From Leptodontidium sp. MPI-SDFR-AT-0119 (Eukaryota > Ascomycota > Leotiomycetes > Helotiales > Leptodontidiaceae): 64,000 nt of DNA. The notes under the pieces were generated by a model. It was not told the origin of the DNA, did not search any database, and saw only the letters and a list, made by a program, of their open reading frames with translations. Both the position numbers and the translations under genes were made by a program. Below, piece by piece: positions 1 to 10,295 of the stretch (positions are counted from its first letter, which is position 1; every line of letters starts with the position of its first letter). The stretch lies in assembly GCA_020726505.1 (NCBI GenBank), contig JAHLEZ010000037.1, positions 248,001 through 312,000 on the forward strand, given 5' to 3'.

Positions 1-377
1 GGAAAGAGCGCGAATGAGCTACTCGAAGTCGGCATGCCCTCGTAGTCAGCCACTGCGATATTCCGACGTAGGGTGCGCCGCATATTGGTCGTAAGCCAGC
101 GATATCGATCTCGTCTGGGGCCATGAGATAGAGACATCGAGTCTGGGGTCGACATGATCGATGCAGCCTTGGCAGCAGACTGTGGAAGCCCATTATAGTC
201 TTGATCGAAGGGAGCCCCAGCATTCACACAGTTTTCCCTGATGGCAGACGATGGTTGTGATGAGCACAGTAGGTTCCAATAGCACTCGTGATGGTTAGAC
301 TCCTCCTTACGACGCTCCTGAATCTTTTGCTGAAGCTTGGCACGTCGGTCTCGCGTATTCCAAATCAACAATCCACC
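1..377 (-). CDS. Partial open frame cut by the window edge; possible bZIP-like protein
   Basis: The minus strand is open from a TGA at 378-380 to the window start, about 125 codons. It has no in-frame ATG in its first 70 codons, so a start would have to come from an upstream exon. The first residues include DRRAKLQQKIQERRKEE, a basic helix-like run that resembles the RRxKLQNRxNQR core of some fungal bZIP proteins, but the invariant Asn and Arg spacing is not clean. The rest is Ser-rich with an Arg-rich patch. Upstream (500-700, minus sense) the DNA is CT-rich like a fungal leader. I cannot name the product; it may be non-coding. Confidence 0.25.
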
Positions 378-1122
378 TCAAACGAAGTCAACAGATGCGA
401 GGGGCTTCTGCGCTGGATGCGATTCTTGGGGCGATTGCGGTTGTGGTGATGGCTGCGGTCGCTACAGTTCTATGGCATATCTGCCGAGATAGGGAATGCT
501 TTAGAGCTTCAAAGGTATGTTGGTTTGTTGTTGTTGCCTGTTGTCGCCAGCTGTGAGATATGGTCTTCGGTGGCGTGCTGGATGTATATTTGTGAATGTT
601 TTTGAAGTTGAATGATAGCGGATGAAAAATTAAGAGAAGAGAAGGAAGAAAAGAAGAAATACGCTACCTATCTACCTAGAGAGAAAAGATGAAGACGCGA
701 TAAAATGGCTTCAGTTGCAGTTGCGACCAGCCGAGGGTTGCCAGGCTGTCACATGACCAGGCCCCTTTTCCAGCAATCCATCTCATCTGCATCTTTGGTT
801 CGGTGCCAATATAAACCTCAACCTCAACCTCAAACTGAACATCATTTCAATTCTCCCTGTCAGTGCCACCCTCATTCCCCAGAGACATGAAAGCTCGTCG
901 CTCAGAAGACGACAACACCTGTGCTACTCTTGCTGGAGACCACCCATGTGACTGGGAAGGGGGCTGAGGGATTTCGATGCCTGCAGGTGCAGATGGAGAT
1001 GCATTTCAGCCCTGTCCGTGCAGCTCAGCCGCTGGATCTCGACATACATATTTATTGTCCATCCTTTTGTCAAGTACTTATTCTCGTATAGATATCCCCG
1101 CGAACCCCCTAGTGTGACAACA
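378..1122. other. Non-coding stretch upstream of the HET gene
   Basis: No gene can be supported. A 53-codon plus-strand frame at 395-556 encodes one hydrophobic, membrane-like helix and runs through a GTATGT that could be a splice donor, but nothing else backs it. The region 600-680 is purine-rich, which is CT-rich on the minus strand. The last part is the promoter and leader of the HET-domain gene. Confidence 0.4.
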
Positions 1123-3237
1123 ATGGATTCACAAAGGCAGTTCTCGCCTAGCTCTGATACATCCACTCAACTTCCGCCTCATGTGGAAACGAACTCAACA
1201 GACGGCCTCCTTGTCGAGCTCGAAGAGCTAATGGGCCATGAATTCTTCAATATCGCACCTAAGAAGATTTATGTCTATGGGCAACTCCCAGCTCATGGTG
1301 TCATTCGCCTCCTTACGTTGGAGGCTGGCTTCAAGTACAGCCCCCTTCGAGGCTCCCTCAAACAAGTCAGCATCGACGAGTTTCCGCGCTATGAAGCACT
1401 TTCCTACTGCTGGGGCTCTCCTGACAAGCCACAATCTATACAAATTGATGGTGGAATAATGAATATTACCGAATCACTGCATTCGGCTCTTGTTCGTCTC
1501 CGTCGAATGACTAAGAGCCGACTCATTTGGGCAGATGCACTATGCATCAACCAAAACGACAACATCGAAAAGAGCCAACAAATTCTCCTCATGCCACAGA
1601 TTTACTCGTCGGCATTTAGAGCCTTGGCCTACCTAGGGGATGAAGCAGATGGCAGCGATTCTGCAATCCAGCTTCACGAGAAGATTGGAGATATCAGTTT
1701 CAATGCCTTGCCAGAGAAATCTGTCACTATCGAGTGGCTTGAAGCACATGGCCTTCCAGGATACAAGGACTCCGTGTGGTTGGCCTGGTCGAAATTCTGG
1801 CGTAGGTCTTGGTTCCGAAGAGCTTGGGTGCTACAAGAGTTTATTCTGGGCAAAGATATTGTCATCATTTGTGGCCGGAAGAAAATCCAATGGAAGAAAT
1901 TTGTGAGTGCTACGGAAAAGATGCAGGAGTACAATCTCCTACGATGGAGCGCAAGTCCCGAGGATACTTCTGACGGTCTTACTGACGCGCATTCGGGTGC
2001 TGCTGCAATGCTAGGAATGATGGCAGTCAAGTCAGGTTCAAGTCTCAGCTCTGGAATCGCATATTACATTCGAAGCTTCAGCGAAGCCGACGGCAGCACT
2101 CTACAGCAATTGGAATCTCATAAATCTCTGACCGAAAAGCTCCCCGGATTGAAGGAAACAATCTTGCTTTTGCGAGAGGATCCGTCGATGATTGAACCTG
2201 TCATCAAAATATTCGAGAACAACATGGCAGCTCTCGGTCTGAGTGAATTGACTTTCTCCACTATTCAGCAGCCACTTATTCACTTGCTTTCACTATTTGA
2301 CAGGAGTGAGGCAACAGACCCAAGAGACCGAATTTTCTCATTGCTTGGACTGGCTAGCGATGGAACTGATGAGGAATTTCGGCCCGATTACAACGAGTCC
2401 ATTGAAACAGTTTCCCGGCGCTTCAGTTTAGGCTTCATCCAGAAGGGATACGGAATGAGGGTGCTTCTTCTTGCTGGTCTTTCGAACGAGGTACCGAATT
2501 ATCCTTCTTGGGTACCAGACTGGACTAAACCAGGAGTAATGGAACGGAGAGTGCTGTGCGCTCGCGCATTGTGGGCACCCAGCTCTGCCTATGCAGCTGG
2601 AGGAGACATTGAATCCAACATCAGGATTAGTGAAAACGAAAATGTACTTCTAGTTTCAGGCTGTCGAGTCAATACCATCTCGCGGCTTGGGATGGACGCA
2701 TCCGAATCAACTAGAGCTGCAACTGATATATTCATGCTGAAACCTTTCTTCGATGAAGCAGACGATATCATCAACCCGGACCCAGCGATGGTTTATATTC
2801 CAACTGGTGAGAACATGGCCGAGGTATACTGGAGAACTCTCATCGGGAACAAAGGCATGAACTCAGCAGAAGCCACCGAAGACTACGCACAACAGTATGA
2901 ACAGTGCAGATACTTCTTCGACAACAACACCTTGGATTCCCTCACTTCGGTTGAGCAATTATTCTCGCTCAACTTATACTACGGATGCGTTGTCTCCCTC
3001 CTCACGACCTACAGAGTTTGTATAGCCAACGAATTCGTTGGTCTCGTTCCAACGCAAACAGAGGTCGGGGACATAGTTTGCGTTTTCATTGGCGGTGCCA
3101 CGCCGTTTATTATCCGCCCAAGCGCAGAAATCGATGGTGCATTTCAACTTATTGGGGGCTGTTACATCCATGGCTTGATGAGAGGAGAGGCGTTGAAGTC
3201 TCCACTGTGGGAGGAGGAAGTTTTCTCTTTGCATTGA
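1123..3237 (+). CDS. HET-domain (heterokaryon incompatibility) protein
   Basis: This is an intronless gene for about 704 aa. The frame is open from 1018, but the ATG at 1123 (context ACAATGG) is preferred because the 35 upstream codons look like leader. The HET domain lies in the N-terminal half: YEALSYCWG near residue 90, then WADALCINQND with QQILLMPQIY, an RAWVLQEF block, and DPRDRIFSLLGLA further on. These are the conserved blocks of PF06985. The family mediates allorecognition and cell death after fusion of unlike hyphae, usually as a cytoplasmic trigger domain. No C-terminal repeat or NACHT partner follows, so this is a stand-alone type. Its stop lies 27 bp from the stop of the convergent NmrA-like gene. 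Family assignment is firm; its role in any real incompatibility is inference. Confidence 0.9.
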   Translation: MDSQRQFSPSSDTSTQLPPHVETNSTDGLLVELEELMGHEFFNIAPKKIYVYGQLPAHGVIRLLTLEAGFKYSPLRGSLKQVSIDEFPRYEALSYCWGSPDKPQSIQIDGGIMNITESLHSALVRLRRMTKSRLIWADALCINQNDNIEKSQQILLMPQIYSSAFRALAYLGDEADGSDSAIQLHEKIGDISFNALPEKSVTIEWLEAHGLPGYKDSVWLAWSKFWRRSWFRRAWVLQEFILGKDIVIICGRKKIQWKKFVSATEKMQEYNLLRWSASPEDTSDGLTDAHSGAAAMLGMMAVKSGSSLSSGIAYYIRSFSEADGSTLQQLESHKSLTEKLPGLKETILLLREDPSMIEPVIKIFENNMAALGLSELTFSTIQQPLIHLLSLFDRSEATDPRDRIFSLLGLASDGTDEEFRPDYNESIETVSRRFSLGFIQKGYGMRVLLLAGLSNEVPNYPSWVPDWTKPGVMERRVLCARALWAPSSAYAAGGDIESNIRISENENVLLVSGCRVNTISRLGMDASESTRAATDIFMLKPFFDEADDIINPDPAMVYIPTGENMAEVYWRTLIGNKGMNSAEATEDYAQQYEQCRYFFDNNTLDSLTSVEQLFSLNLYYGCVVSLLTTYRVCIANEFVGLVPTQTEVGDIVCVFIGGATPFIIRPSAEIDGAFQLIGGCYIHGLMRGEALKSPLWEEEVFSLH

Positions 3238-3264
3238 AAGGTATCGAGATATCTACTCCTCATC

Positions 3265-4362
3265 TCATTCACTTTTATGCGCTCGATTAGCATTCTTCAA
3301 CACCTGCGCATATTCTCCCATGTAATCAGTCTTGATCATCCATTCCTTCACAGACTTGACTCTCGTTGGCAAGATCTCATCCAACAGCGCGTAATCCCTC
3401 TTGGACAAGTTGTCCTTCCAAGAATTCCAAAAGCCGCTGAAGTTCTGTCGAACAGTTACCAGAGTGTTATCATTCGCATTGATGGCCGACTTCCCAATGA
3501 CGGCCTCTGGGTGTGGAAATATCCCAAGCTCTGGAGAGAAGTACTCATCCAATGTCACATTAACATAAACGGCCTTCTTCCCTGTCACCTCAGTGAAATC
3601 CGCCGCCAGCTTGTCCCACGGGATATCCTCCGTTGCAACATACAAATCCAACCCAGTGCTCCTCTCCGGCGTATCAAGCATCCACCGCGCATACGCACCA
3701 TAATCCTCCAAGTAAATAAGTGGAAGATCCCCCTTCCCAAGCGGCGCCACAAAAGCCAACGTCCCCTCGTCCCCCTCCCCCTTCACAACACCTAATCTCG
3801 GCCTCAACAAATCCCTTAATCCCTCCACATACAAACACGAAGTCAAAATCGACCACCTCATCCCCTCCGTGCTCTGAGTAGCCAGATAATCAGACACCCT
3901 CCCCTTTCCATCCAAGTGCCCACACTTATACTTCGGGTCAAAACCGCCCAGTTTAGACGAGTAGATCAGTCCGGCCCAGATGTAATGCTTGACGCCCGCT
4001 TCGCGCGCAAGTTCGTACATCCGGATTCCCCAGTACACTTCTGCTTTCTCGCCGATGGCGAAACCGTTGGTGTTGATGAATGCGTAGGATACGCCGGAGA
4101 AGGCTTTGCGGAGTGTGGGCTCGTCGTAGCTGTCTCCTTCTATGATGGTCACGCCTGGGATGGAGGAGAGCTCTTGGGCTTCTGGGGAGGTGGATGAGCG
4201 TGTGAGAACCTGCACGGCGTATTTTCCGTCAGATGCGAGGGCTGTACAAGTTAATCATATGAGCCTGGACAGTTTAAGGGGAGATTTGGTACCTTTCACT
4301 ACGGGGCGACCTTGTGCTCCTGTTCCACCTATCACGAGAACGAGATTGTTAGGGGAAGACAT
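3265..4362 (-). CDS. NmrA-like NAD(P)-binding protein
   Basis: Two exons, complement(3265..4241, 4293..4362), give 348 aa. Exon 1 starts at the ATG at 4362 and encodes MSSPNNLVLVIGGTGAQGRP, a classic Rossmann GxxGxxG loop. A 51-nt intron (GTACCA...TACAG) then restores the frame. Downstream blocks such as GDSYDEPTLRKAFSGVSYAFI and GVKHYIWAGL match the NmrA-like branch of short-chain dehydrogenases. Members bind NAD(P) and act either as redox sensors or as isoflavone-reductase-like enzymes; the substrate here is unknown. A minus-strand TATAAA (4484-4479) lies about 120 bp upstream of the start. It is convergent with the HET gene and there is no sign of co-regulation. Confidence 0.88.
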
Positions 4363-4478
4363 GTTGGTAGTGTAAGTAATTGAGTGGTATGTTATTGACA
4401 GTTGAGTGATTAGATGATTGGAATGAAGTTTTGATTGGAAAGTGTGTTTGATTCTGACCCAAAAAGTGGATCTGACAG

Positions 4479-4484
4479 TTTATA
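4479..4484 (-). promoter_or_regulatory. TATA-like element of the NmrA-like gene
   Basis: CTATATAAAC on the minus strand is centred about 120 bp before the ATG at 4362, a usual distance for fungal core promoters. It is a sequence match only. Confidence 0.4.
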
Positions 4485-5334
4485 TAGAAAATCCGCGACG
4501 CATCACAACGCTCATTCCACTCTCATGCGAAATCAGTCAAGTATGATCAGTAATTCTAGATGCATAGCCATGATGCGGATTGATAATAAGTCTCGTACTT
4601 GCTCCTACAATACATCATCCCCTCACAAAACTCAGCCTCCTGCCAGTCAAAACAACAAGGCGAACGAATAAATTGTCCAGGAAATTCTTGCCATTTCAGA
4701 AAAGCTCATCTGATTACTCTACATTTCCGACCTAGCCCTTCAATCAATTTGCTGTGAAGTTAGGGCAGCCGCATTCGCATTTGTAAGTCTCTATCTCGGC
4801 GTGATGCTGGGGAAATGATTACTACTCCGCGGCGTGAGACAGCGCGCGTCTTATTCGCACTGGAGTCTGGAGAAGGCTGAATGCATGACTGCATCGCCGA
4901 ATCGAGTTCTTGAAACCCCCTGGAATTACGGAATTTGGATTAGTAGCTGCTGCAGATGCGGATTTTATCGTGGGATGTTGATGTGACGTGTCGAGGTTGT
5001 TTTAATAAGGGAGTACCGAAAGTTGCATGACTCGCCTGGGATGGATTCATTTCGTTAACTTATGCTGCTAGGTGATTACAAATGATTACTTAGGATTCGC
5101 CTGCTTTGTGTTTTGTTACCTACTTGGTTTGTGTTCTTTTCATGTGGCGTGAAGAGCCTGTGTCGTCTAAGATTTACATCCTTGATGAACTGAGCATACA
5201 TTGGAGATCGACTTGACTTGTCTCAAAAAGTTTCATTACAGTTGCTGCCTGGCAATATTTACAGAATAATCAAGAAACCCAACAGAATGGTCATATCTTC
5301 GTAACGTTATCTCATCCCATCTCCCAACCATCAT
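4485..5334. other. Intergenic, no gene seen
   Basis: This lies between the NmrA-like promoter and the 3' end of the broken peroxidase. The longest frames are short, unspliced and without family resemblance. Confidence 0.5.
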
Positions 5335-6853
5335 CTAATATGTCCCAGTCTTACAATCAAGGTTAGCATAACCAGGGAACTGCTTGAACTGATCATTATC
5401 AATCTTCGTAAGTTGTGGGCAAGACAAAGCGGAGAGAGACATTGCAGCCTGGCTGGTAAGTCTCGACATGACGCTGGTGATTCCGTTCAAGACGCCGCTG
5501 CACTGGATGATATCCGGTGAAGCCTGGACGGCAAACTGCATGGCGAAGCAAGCCAAGTTATTGCCTTTGGTCAAGGTCCTGCTATTGTAAACACCACCGG
5601 TGATGTCCTCAGCGTTGATTCTAGTGAAGGTGTTGGTCTTGCCGGTGTTACCTCCGATGTTGAGGAATTTGGGATACTGGGCTGCGGCTGTGAGGGTGTC
5701 GAGCTGAAGGAAGGGGATGCTGTACTCGTCGCCGACTGCGCGTTTGTACCAATTGTCGGGAATGCGCTGGAGGTACGATTAGCTTTCTTCTCCTTCTCTA
5801 TCTCTTTGGCATCTTGAGATGTGTCGAGTTTTTCTTACCTCGTGGCCAGGTGTGTGAGTGAGACTTCCGTCTGCATTCTTCGTGACACCGAAGAAGGAGT
5901 TCAGAACGTCGCCGTTAAGTCTCCCAGCAGGGTACTCAGCAGACTTGTTGCTCATGAAGCGGTAGATGAAGGTATAAGCAGCAGGTTGGACGAGCACACC
6001 AGTGAAAGGTCCTAAACGAGGTTAGTCATACAAACACATCAACAACATGCGACTGACCATTGAAAAAGTATGGGTTGTTCTGAACGGAATGATCAAAACG
6101 CTTCGAGCGGAAGTCGGTCAGAATGGTGAAAATAGTTGTCTCCGTTTGCCTGGCCGGCATCGTAAAGCTGTTGGTACTGATCCATCTGCAGGGTGAAGTC
6201 GTTGCCTTTCAGGTACAAATCTCCACGACCTGGGGAAACATCCGACTCGTACTTGTTATGTGATCCTGAGATTCCTTGAGGGACACCGAGGAGACCTCCA
6301 AGTGCGATACCCGAGTTGGCTTCAGATGGGCCACCGATAGACCACGACAGACCGTCACCATCGAGGGCACCACCAAGAACAGTGAGGAAACCTGATAGGT
6401 CTGCTGACATGCCGAAGACTGTTATGGTGTTAGCGATGTAGAGCAAGCGTTGCGTCGAGACTTTTACCATCAAAAGTTCCCTTGATGAAGTCCAAATGGG
6501 TTCCAACTCCGTTGTGAGGAAGGTATCCATGATTTGCTATCGTAATAGTCAGTTAAAATCGATGAGAGGCAGACTAGGCTCAACATGCCCATGGCATTTA
6601 GTCCGGGACAGGGTCCTCTTTGGTCACCAGCGGCGAGATTTGGGGCCACGAACGCATGTTCGCCAGTTGTGGAAACATGTTGAAGTCTTTAGTTGAACGT
6701 TGGGTTGAGACCTGGTGCACCTTGTCTCCCCTGGATATGCCGATCTGCTTTGGCTCTGGTTGCTGACTCGAGGACACCCGGGAAGGCAACGACTTCAGAG
6801 GCGAAGATACTAAGAAGGGTTGCCCCAACGATGGAGAATTGGCTTTGCTTCAT
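5335..6853 (-). pseudogene. Heme-thiolate peroxidase / unspecific peroxygenase pseudogene (Peroxidase family 2)
   Basis: Family signatures are clear. A signal peptide starts at the ATG at 6853, followed by the heme-ligand block PCPGLNAM, then ANHGYLPHNG after an intron, ESD where the family has E-H-D or E-G-D, and GHERIPDNWY with DEYSIPF near the C-terminus. Members are secreted enzymes that use H2O2 to oxygenate or halogenate organic compounds. Three lesions are visible. An in-frame TAA (6691-6689) sits between the signal region and the heme block. A run of four A at 6129-6132 puts the frame off by one between NGDNYF and TILTDF. The first conserved intron begins with GC (6588-6587) instead of GT, which may still splice. 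The other introns keep the correct phase. A minus-strand TATATAAA lies about 100 bp upstream. Decay appears recent. Confidence 0.8.
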
Positions 6854-7778
6854 TTTGAAAGAAATGTATGTACAAATATTTCTGAAATGAAGTGATCTAC
6901 GTAGACAAAAAACTGTAGGATCCGGAATCTCCCTCAGGTGTAATGCCTCTGTTTATATATCCAGACCCAGAGGAAGGTTTCCATTCCCCCCTCCAACTTC
7001 TTGTTGAATTCGCTAATCCACTGAGACAACCTTCAGAGTTAAAGTGCGAGTCGCACACATCAAGGTATGTTCCATCCGGGAATGATGTTTATGGCTCTCG
7101 CCATCCGCTGATCTACAAATCACCGTCTGAAAAACTAAGCGGTTAACCATTCACGATTCAGGCAATGTCAGCCACCCACGACGAGCTGCCAATATTGTGT
7201 TAGCTGCCGATCATCGAAAGTCCAGAGAGCTGATTATTTCCGTAGTAGGGCTACCGAGGCATCAATACCTAGACATTGAGTAAGGCTAAGTTAGTAGCTT
7301 GGGACGGCGCGCGACCACCCGAAGCTGGGTAGATCCAAACACCCCGCAGCAACACTTGGCATTTATCGAGCCTGTATATTACTTGCCACAAAGTATTTAG
7401 GCCCTTTTTGAATTTCATAGGTTCTTTCAAAATCCCATTTCCCCGCATTCTCTAAATTCTGCTAGGAGAGTTATGTAGATCATTCCTGTTCAGTACTCGA
7501 CACCATTGACCTCAGGGGCTGAGGCGGGCTGAGGGGTAAGAACGTCACTTCAAGTCCTGACAACCGCCACATTCGGTACTTGTCTGGATATTGGAAAGCC
7601 GCCGACACTGGCTTTGAAAGATCTCACTTGCTGCTATGGCACCTCCTCTACCTCTACACTACTGTACTATCCGTCATCCATCAAACCGCACATACCGGAA
7701 TCGCACCCGCCTCAGGGTCAGATTATTGGATATCGCCATTGCGAATACAATATTGAGTGAGGGGAGAGTTTGGAGATA
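6854..7778. other. Divergent promoter region between the peroxidase pseudogene and the bZIP gene
   Basis: This 925-bp spacer separates two divergent starts. The TATA-like element of the peroxidase is at 6952-6959 (minus sense). No other gene is supported. Confidence 0.5.
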
Positions 7779-9196
7779 ATGAGTTGTCAAGAACTGGCCT
7801 CAAAACCAAAAGCATGGTCAACTGGCCGTGTGTTGACTGAGGAGCAGCGGAGGAGGAAGAGGGAGGTTAATCGACTATCGCAGAGACGAAGGAAAAACAA
7901 AATCGCACAGCGAGTTGAGCATCTGGAAACACAGTTGATGCATCTCCTCGACAACTCGACGGCAATTTCACCAACGAGTGGGACTACAGAGTTTAAATGC
8001 GATCGACCAAGCGAGGAGGTTCAGGATGTCTCGCGAGAGTCTCTCCCAGATCCATCAACGTATCAACAAGACCTCGTCCCAGCGAATCCTCATAATCAGA
8101 ACTTCTACCCCTCAAGTCCACTTTCACGCATGCAATACCTTCCCCAGTATTACCACCTGAAGATGCATGATAGCTACATTAATTCATGTCTCCACTTGAC
8201 GCTACCTCTTACGCCGCCAATCGCAGCATCTTTTTCCAAATCTCCGTCCTCCATCCGGTCAGAAATCATTACCACTTTCTGTCAACATTTGAACAAGTCG
8301 ATTGCGACGCTCCCAAATACCATCATATGTTCGAATGATGCTCAGAACCAGAATATGCTGATACGGGCGGTGCTCTATGGATGGAGCACTATTGAGACCT
8401 TACCGCGGCTTTGCCCGTTATGGACGATCTTGCAGCATGTCGACACGAGTCTGTTCAAAGAGACGCCAGCGATTGAAAGATTTGTTTTGTTGCGGCATAT
8501 TCATATGATGATATTGGTAAGTTGCACTTTCAGAAGCCAAGGGAAGAATTAAAGGCTGATACGATTTTCAAGTATAAGACTGGTGCTCTTGGTTCGAGGC
8601 AATTGCCCATCTGGTATAGATACAGGTGAGCAAGATGTCACATCTTTGAGTTTGGCATCCACTAACATCAAATAGGCCAGCACAAGTAATATATGATCAT
8701 CACCCTTCGATAGATTATCTAGGCTGGTACGACGACCAATCCCTTTGGCATGAATAGTTACTTATTCTTTGCTAGGCCAGGTCTTCGTGAACGCCTAGTA
8801 CTCTCCGGATCTTTACGAATGACAGATCAATTCTGGGCAATGTTTGGATCCTGCTTCAGCTTCGAATGGCCATACGCGATAACAACCTGTTACGAAACGG
8901 ATGCTACGACCGGGATGCTCCGCTACAGTCCACTATTCGATGTTGAATCACTCAACATCGATTCATGCAGGATGACATCACAGTTCTTCGAAGCATTTCC
9001 AGAGATGGCGGATGATATCCGAACCGCCACGTCAGAGCCATTGCAGATATTCGGACTCGATGAACATGAAGCTGTGGAAAATCTCGCTTTCGACAATATT
9101 GCTGGGTCTGTTATTGAGGAGCCCCAATTCGTATCGCCGAATGGCGCTACGTTTGATTCTGGTGACATAAATCCATTCATAGTCGCTAATACGTGA
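7779..9196 (+). CDS. bZIP transcription factor with a DUF3425-type C-terminal domain
   Basis: Four exons, join(7779..8516, 8573..8625, 8676..8726, 8776..9196), give 420 aa. The start is the ATG at 7779; the in-frame TTG at 7770 is rejected. An N-terminal basic region, KREVNRLSQRRRKNKIAQRVEHLE, is followed by a short Leu-containing helix, the form seen in fungal bZIP proteins that carry DUF3425. The C-terminal part has RPAQVIYDHHPSIDYLGW, joined by splicing to PGLRERLVLSG, and then WPY, which are typical DUF3425 blocks. The three introns (47-56 nt) keep phase. It is probably a nuclear DNA-binding regulator. It is flanked by decayed redox and secreted genes (peroxidase, P450, protease) that it might once have controlled; this is inference. 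Confidence 0.85.
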
Positions 9197-9698
9197 TAGC
9201 CGGATATTTTCAGAGGCTGAGAGAAGATCCAGCGAAGGTGAGAGGTTGAAAGTCAAGCCAAGCAGACCACGGGGCCAGTTAAATGTTGGAGGGGGCCATT
9301 TGAAGATTTTGTAACCTGTATGGAGCAGGTCTGAGTGCCCAACCCGGCATAATGACTGGAATGAAACCGCCATCCACATAAGTTCTGCGTACCTGCTTCG
9401 CAATCGAGGTTGGGCAGTCAGAAATGACTTTGTTGCCCCCCTCTCTCTCCATGTTCTCCCTAGCTCGCTTATCACTTCTCATGTAAATACGATAAACCTT
9501 ATTGGGGCGCCTCAGCAACCAATACTCTCTGTGACTTCGTTGGTGCAATGGTAGTCAGATGGGGACTGTGGACTGAGGTCATATTTTAGGGCTATGGCAT
9601 GTGGCTGTATAGTGGTTATTTCAGCGACGTTGTCCCTCTTCCCTATTGATGGAATTCTATTATCTTCCTTGACTACAATCTACATGTTCATCTCCATC
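9197..9698. other. Intergenic, no gene seen
   Basis: Nothing coding is recognisable. A tRNA-like snatch at 9538-9560 was examined and rejected. This stretch may once have held the 5' part of the P450 relic, but I cannot trace it. Confidence 0.4.
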
Positions 9699-10012
9699 TT
9701 GCTCGTTCCGCCTATTCGGAGGACCTTGAGGGTTCTTATACATCTCAACATCACTTCTGGAAAGGCGGACAAAGAAGTCTTCGGGCCAGATGCCGGCGAC
9801 TTGAGCCCCAATCGCTGGTTGGTTGGAGGATGACACCGTGAGGATTATTAGAACGATGCTTTAGTTTGGAGCTGGGGCATGGAGTTGTATTAGGAAGAAT
9901 AGGAGTTCTACCATTAGAGGTAATAATAGGATAGTCTTGACTGGCTGTCAGACAGATTATTTTGACTGGGAATTACGGGCTGGTCCCCGAGGTTTGGTGC
10001 TTTTTGCTATTC
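9699..10012 (+). pseudogene. Cytochrome P450 relic (C-terminal end with heme-binding loop)
   Basis: Two pieces in adjacent frames line up with the end of fungal P450s. The first reads KADKEVFGPDAGDLSPNRW, matching the usual KEVFGxDAxxFxPxRW block. After a one-base frame change the second reads RTML, a TAG (9862-9864), then FGAGAWSCIRKN at 9865-9900, which corresponds to the heme loop FGAGxRxCxGKN. The Arg and Gly of that loop are replaced by Trp (TGG) and Arg (AGG). Each can arise from one C-to-T or G-to-A change, as could the TAG. Downstream codons still resemble a P450 tail (DYFDWEL). The ExxR helix and everything before it are gone. It is not functional. Confidence 0.65.
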
Positions 10013-10072
10013 ATCTTGCCGATCCTAACAATTTTTGAAAACCAAGAACTATTGGTTCAATAAAGGGAACGG

Positions 10073-10079
10073 TATAAAA
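10073..10079 (+). promoter_or_regulatory. TATA box upstream of the M43 protease relic
   Basis: TATAAAA lies 217 bp before the first recognisable protease codons, in an otherwise non-coding spacer. It is likely the old core promoter of that gene. Confidence 0.35.
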
Positions 10080-10295
10080 GTCCCGGTAGAAGAGAGGATG
10101 CATGAGATAGAGTAGAAAGACGTTCGTCGGTTGGCCGTTTTGCCACCAAGAGATGTTGGCGGAAGTTTCAAAAATGGTCTGGCATGAGAGCTTACCTACC
10201 TCATTGCGAAAGTCATATACAAAAGTGAATGTTTTCTTGAATTCAAAAAGCCACGGGTAAGGGATATTCTTATTTCATTCTTGATTGGCTGTTAA

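Noticed and set aside
395..556. 53-codon plus-strand frame with one hydrophobic helix
   Set aside because: Too short, no supporting context, and it overlaps the probable upstream part of the minus-strand edge gene.
8750..8775. Separate ATG start for the last part of the bZIP gene
   Set aside because: It lies inside an intron; splicing at 8726/8776 joins YLGW to PGLRERL as in the family.
9536..9575. tRNA-like start (TTGGTGCAATGGTAGTCAG)
   Set aside because: No matching acceptor stem, anticodon arm or B box follows.
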